Program-made: the position numbers and the translations under genes
Shown here: positions 17,491 to 25,454 of the stretch, piece by piece
Numbering within the stretch: position 1 is the first letter of the stretch
Layout: the number at the start of each line of letters is the position of its first letter
NCBI GenBank assembly: GCA_050261495.1
Contig: JBLNDI010000146.1
Coordinates: 1 to 64,000 of the forward strand
DNA from: JBMNKL01 sp050261495
GTDB lineage: Bacteria > Bacillota > Clostridia > Acetivibrionales > DTU013
Reading direction: 5' to 3'
DNA length: 64,000 nucleotides
The notes under the pieces: model-generated
What the model was told of the DNA's origin: nothing
Seen by the model: only the letters and a program-made list of their open reading frames with translations
The model's database searches: none

Positions 17491-19371
17491 ATGAAAATCG
17501 AAGCCCATTTAAACGCTTCAGGGCAGCAAATTATAAATACGGGCGGCCTTGTCCAAAAGCTGGGTACCGGTGACGTAATAAGAGCAATGGTTCTTGAAAT
17601 CACACCGGATGAAGCCTTGTTGAGGCTTTCCAACGGCGCCGTCCTTAAAGCCAAAACAATGGAAACGGTAAGCCTGAAGGCGGGTCAATTTGTCGAGCTG
17701 GTTGTGGTTTCAAAAGAAGGAAGCACAATCCTGCTTGAAACCGCGCATGCCCGTCATATTGCGCAAAACCTCGACTCCGGAACAATATCAGATATACTTG
17801 CCTCTCTTGATATCAAGCCCAATAATTTAAACATACAGCTTGCGGCGGAATTCATAAAAAACGGGATTCCTGTTACACGTGACAGGATGGATGAAGCTCA
17901 ACGGCTTTTGAAGCATTTCACCGGCCTGGATGCTGAAAAAGCTGCATTTTTGTTATCTGTTGATCATAAAGGAATAGAATTGGCAAAGCAGGTTGTATCA
18001 AGGCTTCTTGCAGGGGGAAACGGCTCTGAATTGCTTGCAAAGCTGCTTGACGGCGAACTCAGGCTGGGGCAGTTGCTTGGTGAAATGCAGGAAATGATAA
18101 GCAGCATAAGCGGCAATGAAGAAAACAACGGCAGCGGGGCGGAGGAAAACGGAGTAATTGCGCCTGTGCCCGGCGGCGAAGGCAAGGAACAGGCGGAGAC
18201 CCACGGTAAAACAGCAGCAGAGACCAAAGGCAAAACAACAGCGGAGACTTCCATTGGCAAAACAGGAGCGGAGATTTCCACCGGCAAAACAGCAGCGGAG
18301 AATTCTACTGCTAAAACAGGAGCAGCCGCTGCCAGGGAAACAGCAAAAAGCAGTCAAAGTAAAACCGGCGCATCGATTCCCTTGAAAACAGGTAATGGCA
18401 CGGAAACGCCGGGCGGCAGGGAAGCGCCTGGCGGTCCGGGGGGAGCAGCATCCGGCGCCGCCGTGGAAATTCCCGGCAAATCAGCGGAAAAAGCTCCCGG
18501 TACGGAAGGGTTCGTTGAGGGGTCCGGCATTAAAACTGCGGATATGTATGACAGGGCAGCAGCCGGCAACACTGGCGGCGCACGTGCAGACAGTATATTT
18601 AGCGCACCTTCCGGAACCACCACCGGCGTAAATGAGAGACCGGAGAACCTTGCCGAATTCATCGAGCATTTCTTTTTAAAGATAGAAAAAGATAACCTAG
18701 AGGCAAGTCCTTCCTCTATATCCAAAACACTGGGCCCGGAGACAGAAACCCGCAACGGTGACGCTTTGAAAACCTTTGCGGCAGGGGAAACTTTTGCGGC
18801 AGGGGAGGGTACTTCAGGCGCTGACAATGATTTGGCCGAGGCGATCGACGCCATGAAGCCTTTATTCCGCCGGGACGGGCAATATGCACCGGCGGGCGCC
18901 GAAACCGTATCCGGGACTATTGCTTTAATCAGCGGTACGATAAAGCTTATTAACGAAATTAATTGCATAGGTATTCCTTACCTCCAGCTGCCAGTAAATA
19001 TCGACGGGTATAAGACAACGGCCGAGCTTTTTATAGTGAAACGGCACAAAGGCGGAAAGCGATTGGATCCAAACAACCTTGTCACGTATATTTCACTGGA
19101 TACAAGAAACATGGGAAGAGTGGAAACTATCCTTGATGTGAAAGGAAAAAACATTGATATAAGGCTGAGGACGGAAAAACAAAAAATCAGCGATTATTTA
19201 AAGGAAAATATCGAACAGCTTTATGCAGGTTTTTCCGAATGCGGCTACAGGCTGTCCGATGTCAGGTACGACGTTATTGACTCGGCTACGCCCCCGTCAA
19301 GGCTGAAAAAACTTGTGCTTGGAATGTCGCAAACCGGCTTGGGGCACGGCAGGGTAGATGTGCGGGTATAG
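17491..19371 (+). CDS. FliK-like (flagellar hook-length control C-domain) protein, YlqG position
   Basis: Protein of 626 residues in the position of ylqG. The first 180 residues form a compact domain starting MKIEAHLNASGQQIINTGG. Residues about 190-450 are low-complexity, rich in Gly, Ala, Thr and Glu, with a GKTxAE repeat. The last 150 residues (from about 470) resemble the flagellar hook-length control C-terminal domain: ELFIVKRHKGGKRLDP, YISLDTRNMGRVE, and LRTEKQKISDYLKENIEQL. It lies 31 bases after rnhB and 42 bases before an FlhB-like gene, its natural partner in type III export. No other flagellar gene is seen, so its role is unclear. Confidence 0.8.
   Translation: MKIEAHLNASGQQIINTGGLVQKLGTGDVIRAMVLEITPDEALLRLSNGAVLKAKTMETVSLKAGQFVELVVVSKEGSTILLETAHARHIAQNLDSGTISDILASLDIKPNNLNIQLAAEFIKNGIPVTRDRMDEAQRLLKHFTGLDAEKAAFLLSVDHKGIELAKQVVSRLLAGGNGSELLAKLLDGELRLGQLLGEMQEMISSISGNEENNGSGAEENGVIAPVPGGEGKEQAETHGKTAAETKGKTTAETSIGKTGAEISTGKTAAENSTAKTGAAAARETAKSSQSKTGASIPLKTGNGTETPGGREAPGGPGGAASGAAVEIPGKSAEKAPGTEGFVEGSGIKTADMYDRAAAGNTGGARADSIFSAPSGTTTGVNERPENLAEFIEHFFLKIEKDNLEASPSSISKTLGPETETRNGDALKTFAAGETFAAGEGTSGADNDLAEAIDAMKPLFRRDGQYAPAGAETVSGTIALISGTIKLINEINCIGIPYLQLPVNIDGYKTTAELFIVKRHKGGKRLDPNNLVTYISLDTRNMGRVETILDVKGKNIDIRLRTEKQKISDYLKENIEQLYAGFSECGYRLSDVRYDVIDSATPPSRLKKLVLGMSQTGLGHGRVDVRV
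18205..18330 (+). repeat. GKTxAE-coding tandem repeat
   Basis: Five imperfect units start at 18205, 18229, 18256, 18283 and 18310. The first is 24 bases long and the next three are 27. They begin GGCAAAACAGCAGCGGAGA or similar and encode GKT-A/G-AE repeats in the disordered linker of the FliK-like protein. Being in frame, they probably vary in copy number between strains. Confidence 0.75.
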
Positions 19372-19412
19372 GAAAAGCATTCTATTATATAAAATGCAGG
19401 GAGGTCATCCGG

Positions 19413-19712
19413 CTGAAAAAGAAGAAGATAAAAGAAGCAGCGGCGCTAAAATATTCGCCTGGAGAAAACGCGGCCCCTGAGATCGTTGCGCTTGGCAGGG
19501 GAGAGATAGCGGAGAAAATAATTGAAAAAGCCAGGGACAGCAATGTACCTCTGTATGAAGATGCCGCGCTGGCCCACACGCTTAATTTTTTTAAAACAGG
19601 CAGTGAAATACCGCCGGAATTGTACGGGGTGGTGGCGCAAATACTGGTATTTGTCGGCAGGCTGGACGGCAAATTTAACGAGTCAAGGCTTTCCGGAGGC
19701 CGGTATGAATAA
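19413..19712 (+). CDS. FlhB C-terminal-like protein (YlqH type), CTG start
   Basis: An open frame of 99 residues with no ATG, GTG or TTG start. A CTG at 19413 has GGGAGG at 19399-19404 and gives MKKKKIKEAAALKYSPG. The protein matches the cytoplasmic domain of FlhB/EscU export proteins: AAALKYSPG, IAEKIIEKARDSNVPLYED, and IPPELYGVVAQIL. The NPTH autocleavage motif of true FlhB is absent; the equivalent region reads APEIVALG, as in YlqH homologues. The stop overlaps the yraN start (ATGAATAA). Membrane segments are missing, so it is a stand-alone soluble domain. Confidence 0.78.
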   Translation: MKKKKIKEAAALKYSPGENAAPEIVALGRGEIAEKIIEKARDSNVPLYEDAALAHTLNFFKTGSEIPPELYGVVAQILVFVGRLDGKFNESRLSGGRYE

Positions 19713-20073
19713 AAGGAATTACGGAACTGCCGGCGAAAATATTGCGGTCGATTATCTTGTTAAAAACGGCTTCACTATTCTTGAAAGAAACTACAGGCCG
19801 GGTAAACTGGGCGAAATAGACATTGTAGCCCAGGAAAACGAGTACATATGCTTCATCGAGGTAAAAACCAGGACAAGCCGGCTTTTTGGAACCCCAGCCG
19901 AAGCAGTAGGTCACGCAAAAAGGGAAAAACTCAGAAGGCTGGCCTGGACTTACATTAAACACAGGAACCTTGGGGAAAGGAACATGAGGTTTGATGTCAT
20001 AGAAGTCACCGGGAGTATTTCAGGCGGAATTTTCATACCAAGCCAAATAAACCTTATAAGGAGTGCATTTTAG
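19705..20073 (+). CDS. UPF0102 family endonuclease-like protein YraN
   Basis: Protein of 122 residues in the UPF0102/YraN family, with a PD-(D/E)xK-like core. Key residues are in GEIDIVAQENEYICFIEVKTR, giving the Asp and Glu-x-Lys triad. The ATG at 19705 has GGAGG at 19695-19699. It overlaps the stop of the FlhB-like gene by eight bases, and its last base is the first base of the GTG of the dipeptidase gene, so the three are coupled. Its biochemical role is poorly known; resolvase-like activity has been suggested for the fold. Confidence 0.92.
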   Translation: MNKRNYGTAGENIAVDYLVKNGFTILERNYRPGKLGEIDIVAQENEYICFIEVKTRTSRLFGTPAEAVGHAKREKLRRLAWTYIKHRNLGERNMRFDVIEVTGSISGGIFIPSQINLIRSAF

Positions 20074-21008
20074 TGATAATTGTAGACGCCCATTGTGATA
20101 CGGCGTCAGTGGCGCTTGATCAAGGCGCGGACTTGTATGAAAACTCTTTGCATCTTGATTTAAAAAGGCTTCTCGCGACCGGCAAACGCGTACAGTTCTT
20201 TGCGGCGTTCGCAAACCCCGTAAAATACATGAACAGCGCACTTTCGCGCGTTTTATCCGTTATTGATGCCGTATATGAAGCCGAGGATAAGTATAAGGAT
20301 AAATTCATGGTCTGCCGCAATGCAAGGGATGTCGACCTGGCGCTTGACAGCGGGAAAGTTGCCGCATTGTTCTCTGTTGAGGGAGGCGAATGCCTGAACG
20401 GAGATCCGGCAATTCTGAGGCAGCTTTACAGGCTCGGCGTAAGGAGCATGCTTCTTACTTGGAACAATCGCAACCTGCTGGCCGATGGGGCGGAAGAACC
20501 TATTGGGTCAGGCCTTTCGGCGTTCGGCAGAAAGGTGGTTGCCGAGATGGAAAGACTGGGTATGATCGTGGATGTTTCACACCTTTGCGAAGCCAGTTTC
20601 AATGATGTCCTGGAAATATCCAGGAAACCTGTTATCGCTTCGCATTCTAATTCAAAAGCTATATGCAACAACGTGCGGAACCTTTCAGACCGCCAGCTTG
20701 CCGATATTAAAGCCAACGGGGGAGTGGTGGGAATCAATTTTTACCCCTGTTTTCTGAACAACACGGATAATGCCACGATTGACGATATCATCAGGCATAT
20801 AGAACATATATGTTCCGTTGCCGGGGAGGACCACATAGGCATCGGTTCAGATTTCGACGGAATAGAACCGACACCTCTGTCAATGGAAGGAACACAGTGC
20901 ATTCCTGCCCTTTTTGAAAGGCTTGCCCAGTTAAATTACAGCAGTAATTTCATTGAGAAATTTGCCGGTTTGAATTTTTTAAGGGTTATAAGGCAAGTAT
21001 TGAATTAG
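20073..21008 (+). CDS. membrane dipeptidase (renal dipeptidase family)
   Basis: Zinc dipeptidase of peptidase family M19, 311 residues. Metal and active-site segments are DAHCDT near residue 5, SVEGGECL near 105, VDVSHL near 169, ASHSNSKAIC near 188 and HIGIGSDFDG near 253. It has no signal peptide, so it is cytoplasmic despite the family name. The GTG start overlaps the yraN stop by one base and follows AAGGAG. Such enzymes hydrolyse a range of dipeptides. Confidence 0.93.
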   Translation: MIIVDAHCDTASVALDQGADLYENSLHLDLKRLLATGKRVQFFAAFANPVKYMNSALSRVLSVIDAVYEAEDKYKDKFMVCRNARDVDLALDSGKVAALFSVEGGECLNGDPAILRQLYRLGVRSMLLTWNNRNLLADGAEEPIGSGLSAFGRKVVAEMERLGMIVDVSHLCEASFNDVLEISRKPVIASHSNSKAICNNVRNLSDRQLADIKANGGVVGINFYPCFLNNTDNATIDDIIRHIEHICSVAGEDHIGIGSDFDGIEPTPLSMEGTQCIPALFERLAQLNYSSNFIEKFAGLNFLRVIRQVLN

Positions 21009-21147
21009 AGGTATCTGCTTTTCCATATCTACATGAGCATGGTCGGTGGATACGGACAACTTATGAAATATTTTAAGCTGAAAGTTGCAATTTTATAATA
21101 AATATAATAAAATATCAGAAATACATTCAAACATGGAGGTCACTTAA

Positions 21148-22434
21148 ATGACTGAGTTTTCTAAGCTAAGCAGCAATGAGCTGAAAAATATGCTGGACTC
21201 TTTAAATATAACTTATGAAGGATTCGTCGCTCAAAACTTAAAATTGGACATGTCAAGAGGAAGACCCTGCGCCGAACAGCTTGATTTATCGATGGAAATG
21301 CTAAGTTTCCCGAGGACGCCGGAGGAATGCAAAACAGCCGCCGGAACGGACGTAAGGAATTATGGCCTGGTAGACGGCATTCCCGAGGCAAAGAAGCTTT
21401 TTGCCGAAATGCTGGAAGTCAGCCCGGAGGAAATTATAATAGGGGGAAATTCCAGCCTGAGCATGATGTATGATACCATAAGCCGTTGCATGACGTTCGG
21501 CGTTTATGGGGGCGACAGCCCGTGGAGCAGGCTGCCGAAGGTAAAATTTATATGCCCCAGCCCGGGGTATGACAGGCATTTTGCCATTACGGAGCTTTTC
21601 AATATCGAGATGATCACCGTGGATATGAAAGATGACGGCCCCGATATGGATGCCGTTGAGGATATTGTCGCATCAGACGAGCTTGTAAAAGGCATATGGT
21701 GTACTCCAAAGTACAGCAACCCTACAGGCATAACTTTTTCCGACGAGGTGGTCGACAGGTTGGCCTCTATGAAAACTGCAGCGCCTGATTTCAGGATTTT
21801 CTGGGATAATGCTTACGCCGTGCACCACCTGACAGACCGCCCCGACCGGCTGAAAAACATCATGGAAGCCTGCAAGCATGCAGGGAACCCAGACAGGGTG
21901 TATATTTTCTCTTCAACGTCAAAAATTACTTTTTCCGGAGCCGGCGTTGCCGTGATGGCGGCAAGCAAAAATAACATATCCCAGGTTAAAAAGCTGTTGT
22001 CCATCAGGACTATCGGTCCTGATAAAATAAACCAGCTGAGGCATGTATGGTTCCTGAAGAATATGGACGGAATAAATGAGCATATGAAAAAGCATGCGGA
22101 AATATTAAGACCGAAATTCAATATGGTGCTTGATACGTTGGAGCGGATGCTCGGCGGGAAGAACATAGCATGGTGGAACAGGCCGAACGGGGGTTATTTC
22201 ATCAGCCTGAACACTTTGCCCGGTTGCGCGTCGGCCAGCGTAAAAATGGCGCTCGACGCGGGCGTGGTGTTTACTCCTGCGGGTGCGACATACCCTTACG
22301 GCAAGGATCCGCAAGACAGGAACATAAGGATTGCGCCTACATTGCCGCCGATAAATGAATTAAAGACTGCCATGGAACTTCTTTGCACCTGTGTGCAGAT
22401 TGTTTCAATAAGAAAAATGCTTGGAATTATATAA
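21148..22434 (+). CDS. class I aminotransferase, aspartate aminotransferase-type
   Basis: PLP-dependent aminotransferase of 428 residues. The N-terminal signature DMSRGRPCAEQLDLS marks a less-studied aspartate aminotransferase subgroup distinct from classical AspC. The PLP lysine is in SSTSKITFSGAGV, and the cofactor-binding aromatic and Asn-Pro are in CTPKYSNPTGITFS. An upstream TATAAT at 21094-21099 suggests its own promoter, though its -35 box is poor. A terminator follows at 22456. Probable role: aspartate or glutamate transamination. Confidence 0.92.
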   Translation: MTEFSKLSSNELKNMLDSLNITYEGFVAQNLKLDMSRGRPCAEQLDLSMEMLSFPRTPEECKTAAGTDVRNYGLVDGIPEAKKLFAEMLEVSPEEIIIGGNSSLSMMYDTISRCMTFGVYGGDSPWSRLPKVKFICPSPGYDRHFAITELFNIEMITVDMKDDGPDMDAVEDIVASDELVKGIWCTPKYSNPTGITFSDEVVDRLASMKTAAPDFRIFWDNAYAVHHLTDRPDRLKNIMEACKHAGNPDRVYIFSSTSKITFSGAGVAVMAASKNNISQVKKLLSIRTIGPDKINQLRHVWFLKNMDGINEHMKKHAEILRPKFNMVLDTLERMLGGKNIAWWNRPNGGYFISLNTLPGCASASVKMALDAGVVFTPAGATYPYGKDPQDRNIRIAPTLPPINELKTAMELLCTCVQIVSIRKMLGII

Positions 22435-22455
22435 ACCAGGCAATTTCAATATGCG

Positions 22456-22480
22456 ACGGGCCCATGGGGCCCGTTTTTTA
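22456..22480 (+). terminator. terminator of the aminotransferase gene
   Basis: Stem ACGGGCCC (22456-22463) with GGGCCCGT (22467-22474), three-base loop, then a run of six T. A classical intrinsic terminator. Confidence 0.9.
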
Positions 22481-22552
22481 TTTATAGGCTTTAGCCTGTT
22501 GAGCATGAAGCGAATTTCTCAAAAGAGAAATGAGCCATGCGAAACAATAAAC

Positions 22553-22569
22553 CACCCGCTATGCGGGTG
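22553..22569 (+). repeat. IS200 left-end hairpin
   Basis: CACCCGC and GCGGGTG form a seven-base perfect stem around TAT. A second stem, ATTTCTC/GAGAAAT at 22514-22531, lies just outside and may belong to the host or to the end structure. Confidence 0.75.
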
Positions 22570-22656
22570 CGCGACAGACGTTATACAAAAAAGTCACATT
22601 TCCGTTAAAATAGAGTTGTTCAAGCTACTAAATTAACAAAAGGAAAGGTGACTTTA

Positions 22657-23112
22657 ATGGCAAACAAAGAAAACAGCTTAGCCCACACAAAATGGATGTG
22701 TAAATATCACATCGTATTCACTCCAAAGTATAGACGAAAAGTAATCTACAATCAATACAAGGAGAGTATACGAGAAATTATTAAGCAACTATGCAGTTAT
22801 AAGGGTGTGGAAATATTAGAAGGGCATCTGATGCCAGACCATATCCACATGTTAGTAAGCATACCACCGAAACAAAGTGTATCAAGTTTCATGGGATATC
22901 TTAAAGGGAAGAGTGCATTAATGATATTCGACAAGCATGCAAACTTAAAGTACAAGTTTGGGAACCGACACTTTTGGGCGGAAGGGTATTATGTAAGTAC
23001 GGTAGGACTTAATGAAGCAACCATTAGGAAATACATACAGGACCAGGAGAAACACGATCAAATGGTTGATAAGTTAAGTGTAAAAGAATACGAGGACCCC
23101 TTTAAGGGGTAG
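22657..23112 (+). CDS. tnpA: IS200 family transposase TnpA (Y1, HUH)
   Basis: Single-strand transposase of 151 residues, the normal length. The HUH metal motif is in LMPDHIHMLV and the nucleophilic tyrosine in EATIRKYIQDQEKHD near residue 130. The ATG at 22657 has AAGGAAAGGTGAC upstream; an earlier in-frame start at 22648 is less likely. All catalytic parts look intact, so the element may be active. Confidence 0.95.
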   Translation: MANKENSLAHTKWMCKYHIVFTPKYRRKVIYNQYKESIREIIKQLCSYKGVEILEGHLMPDHIHMLVSIPPKQSVSSFMGYLKGKSALMIFDKHANLKYKFGNRHFWAEGYYVSTVGLNEATIRKYIQDQEKHDQMVDKLSVKEYEDPFKG

Positions 23113-23233
23113 CTGGTATTACGTTCGTCTCTTTAGAGGCGGCAAAAGTGGCAACGGCATAGTGGCTTGAACGATGTGAAAGCCAGCGTCTTTAGGCGCT
23201 GGCCGGTAACATCCCCTTATAGGGGTAGAGCAA

Positions 23234-23254
23234 ACCACCCGTTTGACGGGTGGT
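23234..23254 (+). repeat. IS200 right-end hairpin
   Basis: ACCACCCGT and ACGGGTGGT form a nine-base perfect stem with a TTG loop, matching the left-end hairpin in its CCACCCG arm. Confidence 0.75.
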
Positions 23255-23421
23255 TATGATTTATCAGCTTTATGCCGGCTGTATTTTTCATATGTGAAAA
23301 ATGTCGAAAATTTTTATGAATAATTAGGTATTTTTATATTGATTCGGATAGATAAATCTTATAAAATTAGTAATGATGTAATTATGTGCTGCTATGCTTA
23401 CGAAAATGAGGAGAGACAGGA

Positions 23422-24162
23422 ATGATAAACAAATACAGCAACGTGCCTTTGTATTCCCAGTTGAAACAGATAATCCTGGATAAAATCGCATCCGGAGAGT
23501 ACCAGCAGGATTCCAAGATCCCGTCCGAGCAGGAACTTTGTGAACAGTATGACATCAGCAGGCCTACCGTAAGGCAGGCTATAAACGAGTTGACCAACAA
23601 TGGACATTTATACAAGGAAAAAGGCAAGGGCACTTTTGTAGCCAGGATAAAAACAAAAATAGATATCAGGAATTTTACCGGCTTTACAGATTCCATCCTG
23701 GACAACCAGGATCCCGGGCAGCACAATATTATATCAATAAAATCCGTCAGCCAGGATGAACATGCACTCCTGGGCAGATATTTCGAAACTTACAGCCATT
23801 CCAGGAGAAATGAATACGCGGAAATCAAGTACCTTGTTTCGGAAAAGGATAGCGTTTTATCCTACAACGTTTCATATATTCCTCTTTTCTTATTTCCTGA
23901 AATAATCGATGATATTAAAGCAAAGAAACCGTCCTATGATATCCTGAGAGGGAAGTACCCGCTTTTGCCCGTAAGGTCCAAGAGTACGCTGGAGGTAGTA
24001 TATACGGAGCAGGCGGAAGCCCAGTATCTCAAGGTACAGTCCGGGCATCCGCTGATAAAGGTGGAGAATACGCTTTATTCGAAAAACGGGCAGGCTGTCG
24101 AGCTTATCATAGCAAAGTACCGTGCCGACAAATGCAGGCTGGTGTTCGAAAATAGCAAATGA
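23422..24162 (+). CDS. GntR/HutC-family regulator with UTRA domain
   Basis: Transcription factor of 246 residues. The N-terminal winged helix (about 8-75) shows PLYSQLKQIILDKIASGEY, KIPSEQELCEQYDISRPTVRQAI and a GKGTFVA wing. The C-terminal UTRA ligand-binding domain follows, with VRSKSTLEVVYTEQAEA and HPLIKVENTLYSKNGQAVE. It is separated from the downstream ATP-grasp gene by 270 bases, in the same direction. Its effector and target are unknown; control of the neighbouring ligase and aminomutase genes is possible but no paired operator was identified. Confidence 0.93.
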   Translation: MINKYSNVPLYSQLKQIILDKIASGEYQQDSKIPSEQELCEQYDISRPTVRQAINELTNNGHLYKEKGKGTFVARIKTKIDIRNFTGFTDSILDNQDPGQHNIISIKSVSQDEHALLGRYFETYSHSRRNEYAEIKYLVSEKDSVLSYNVSYIPLFLFPEIIDDIKAKKPSYDILRGKYPLLPVRSKSTLEVVYTEQAEAQYLKVQSGHPLIKVENTLYSKNGQAVELIIAKYRADKCRLVFENSK

Positions 24163-24349
24163 GGACATAATACCGGTATCAAGCGGTATCCGGAATACCC
24201 ATATATAATTATGCCCGGTCGGTAAAACTTGGCGGCCAGTATAATGGAGACCGGTTATGATTTTCTGCAATAATCAAGAATAAACAGCAATAAATTGTCT
24301 AGGATATCCGGCTTTTCAATAATTGGCTTAATTTCGTCATATCAGAAGT

Positions 24350-24378
24350 TTTATATTATCATCGCTATTCACTATAAT
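24350..24378 (+). promoter_or_regulatory. possible promoter of the ATP-grasp/aminomutase pair
   Basis: A good TATAAT at 24373-24378 with a poor -35 (TTTATA, 24350-24355) at 17 bases. The weak -35 would fit an activated promoter. Confidence 0.4.
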
Positions 24379-24431
24379 TAATCAAGTATATTTAAAATTT
24401 ATACTTAGTGCATGAAAGAAGATGGAATTAT

Positions 24432-25448
24432 ATGGAAAACGACAACAAACCTCCTCAATTGACCGTAGGTATTGCATATAATGTAAAAAAGGGAGTCGTT
24501 TCGGAGATAGAAGACATAGAAGCGGAATATGACTCGTATGAAACGATTGAATCCATAAAAGAAGCACTTGAAGCTGCCGGCGCCAGGGTAGAACTCCTGG
24601 AAGCAAATGCCGGCTTTATTGATAGAGTAAAAGAAACCAAGGTTGACATAGTCTTCAATATTGCCGAAGGAACCGGAGGGAGAAGCAGGGAAGCACAAGT
24701 ACCGGCGGTATTGGATTTTCTCGGGATACCTTGTTCCGGTTCGGATGCGGCTACCTTGTGCATTGCGCTTGACAAGGCGCTGACAAAAAGATATCTTTCC
24801 ACATTCGGCATAACAACTCCTTCATACCAGCTTGTTAAATCACCGGACTTTCTGCCTGACACTACACTTAAATATCCGCTTATCGTCAAGCCGAATTACG
24901 AGGGTTCAAGCAAAGGCATATCGGATCTTGCCATAGTTAACAATGAAAAAGAATTGCTAAGACTGGTTGAAAAGAATTTCAAGCTTTATAAACAGCCGAT
25001 GCTGATTGAGGAATATATCAGCGGGCGCGAGTTTACGGTTGGTTTGCTGGGGAACGGCGAAGATATGATAGTTTTTGAGCCGATGGAAATTTGTTATTTG
25101 AACAATGAACCGGAAAACAGGATATATAGCTATAATGTAAAAAGAAATTTCATGAAATATATCAGGTATAGTTGTCCGCCTCTGCTGGATGCAGATACTG
25201 TCTGCAGCATGAAAGAAATAGCTGCCAAGATCTACAAGTCATTGGATTGCAAAGATTTCGCAAGAATTGATTTCAGGCTTTCCGATGACGGAACGATTTA
25301 TTTCATTGAAATAAATCCATTACCTGGGCTTGCACCAGGTTACAGCGATTATCCCATGCTTGCGGAATTCTGCGGAATGAGTTATGGAACTCTTATAGCC
25401 AGCGTGTTAAAAAGCGCACTTAAAAGGTATGGAATGTACAAAGTGTAA
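24432..25448 (+). CDS. ATP-grasp ligase, D-Ala-D-Ala ligase-like
   Basis: ATP-grasp protein of 338 residues related to Ddl. Shared elements are KPNYEGSSKGI near residue 155, IEEYISGREFTVGLLG near 193 and the metal-binding IEINPLPGLAPGYSD near 290. It differs from true Ddl in the N-terminal region (GRSREAQVPAVLDFLGIPCSG) and in the carboxylate-binding segment, where the usual NTLPGMT plus SL is replaced. The substrates are therefore probably not two D-alanines. It ends seven bases before a KamA-like radical SAM gene, so the pair likely make and use a modified amino acid. ATG 24432 is chosen over GTG 24408. Confidence 0.85.
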   Translation: MENDNKPPQLTVGIAYNVKKGVVSEIEDIEAEYDSYETIESIKEALEAAGARVELLEANAGFIDRVKETKVDIVFNIAEGTGGRSREAQVPAVLDFLGIPCSGSDAATLCIALDKALTKRYLSTFGITTPSYQLVKSPDFLPDTTLKYPLIVKPNYEGSSKGISDLAIVNNEKELLRLVEKNFKLYKQPMLIEEYISGREFTVGLLGNGEDMIVFEPMEICYLNNEPENRIYSYNVKRNFMKYIRYSCPPLLDADTVCSMKEIAAKIYKSLDCKDFARIDFRLSDDGTIYFIEINPLPGLAPGYSDYPMLAEFCGMSYGTLIASVLKSALKRYGMYKV

Positions 25449-25454
25449 TTTGAA

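Larger units (their letters stand above)
22548..23255 (+). mobile_element. IS200-type insertion sequence
   Basis: About 700 bases containing one Y1 transposase gene and no tnpB, flanked by hairpins that resemble each other: 22553-22569 at the left and 23234-23254 at the right, both with a CCACCCG arm. These are the subterminal imperfect palindromes that IS200 transposases recognise in single-stranded DNA. Additional stems lie in the 3' part (23182-23203 and TCCCCTTATAGGGG near 23212). Exact ends are uncertain because this family makes no target duplication. Confidence 0.88.

Noticed and set aside
18158..18968. Several alternative frames in the FliK-like gene
   Set aside because: The GC-rich repeat linker is open in several frames; only the 626-residue frame continues into the conserved C-terminal domain.
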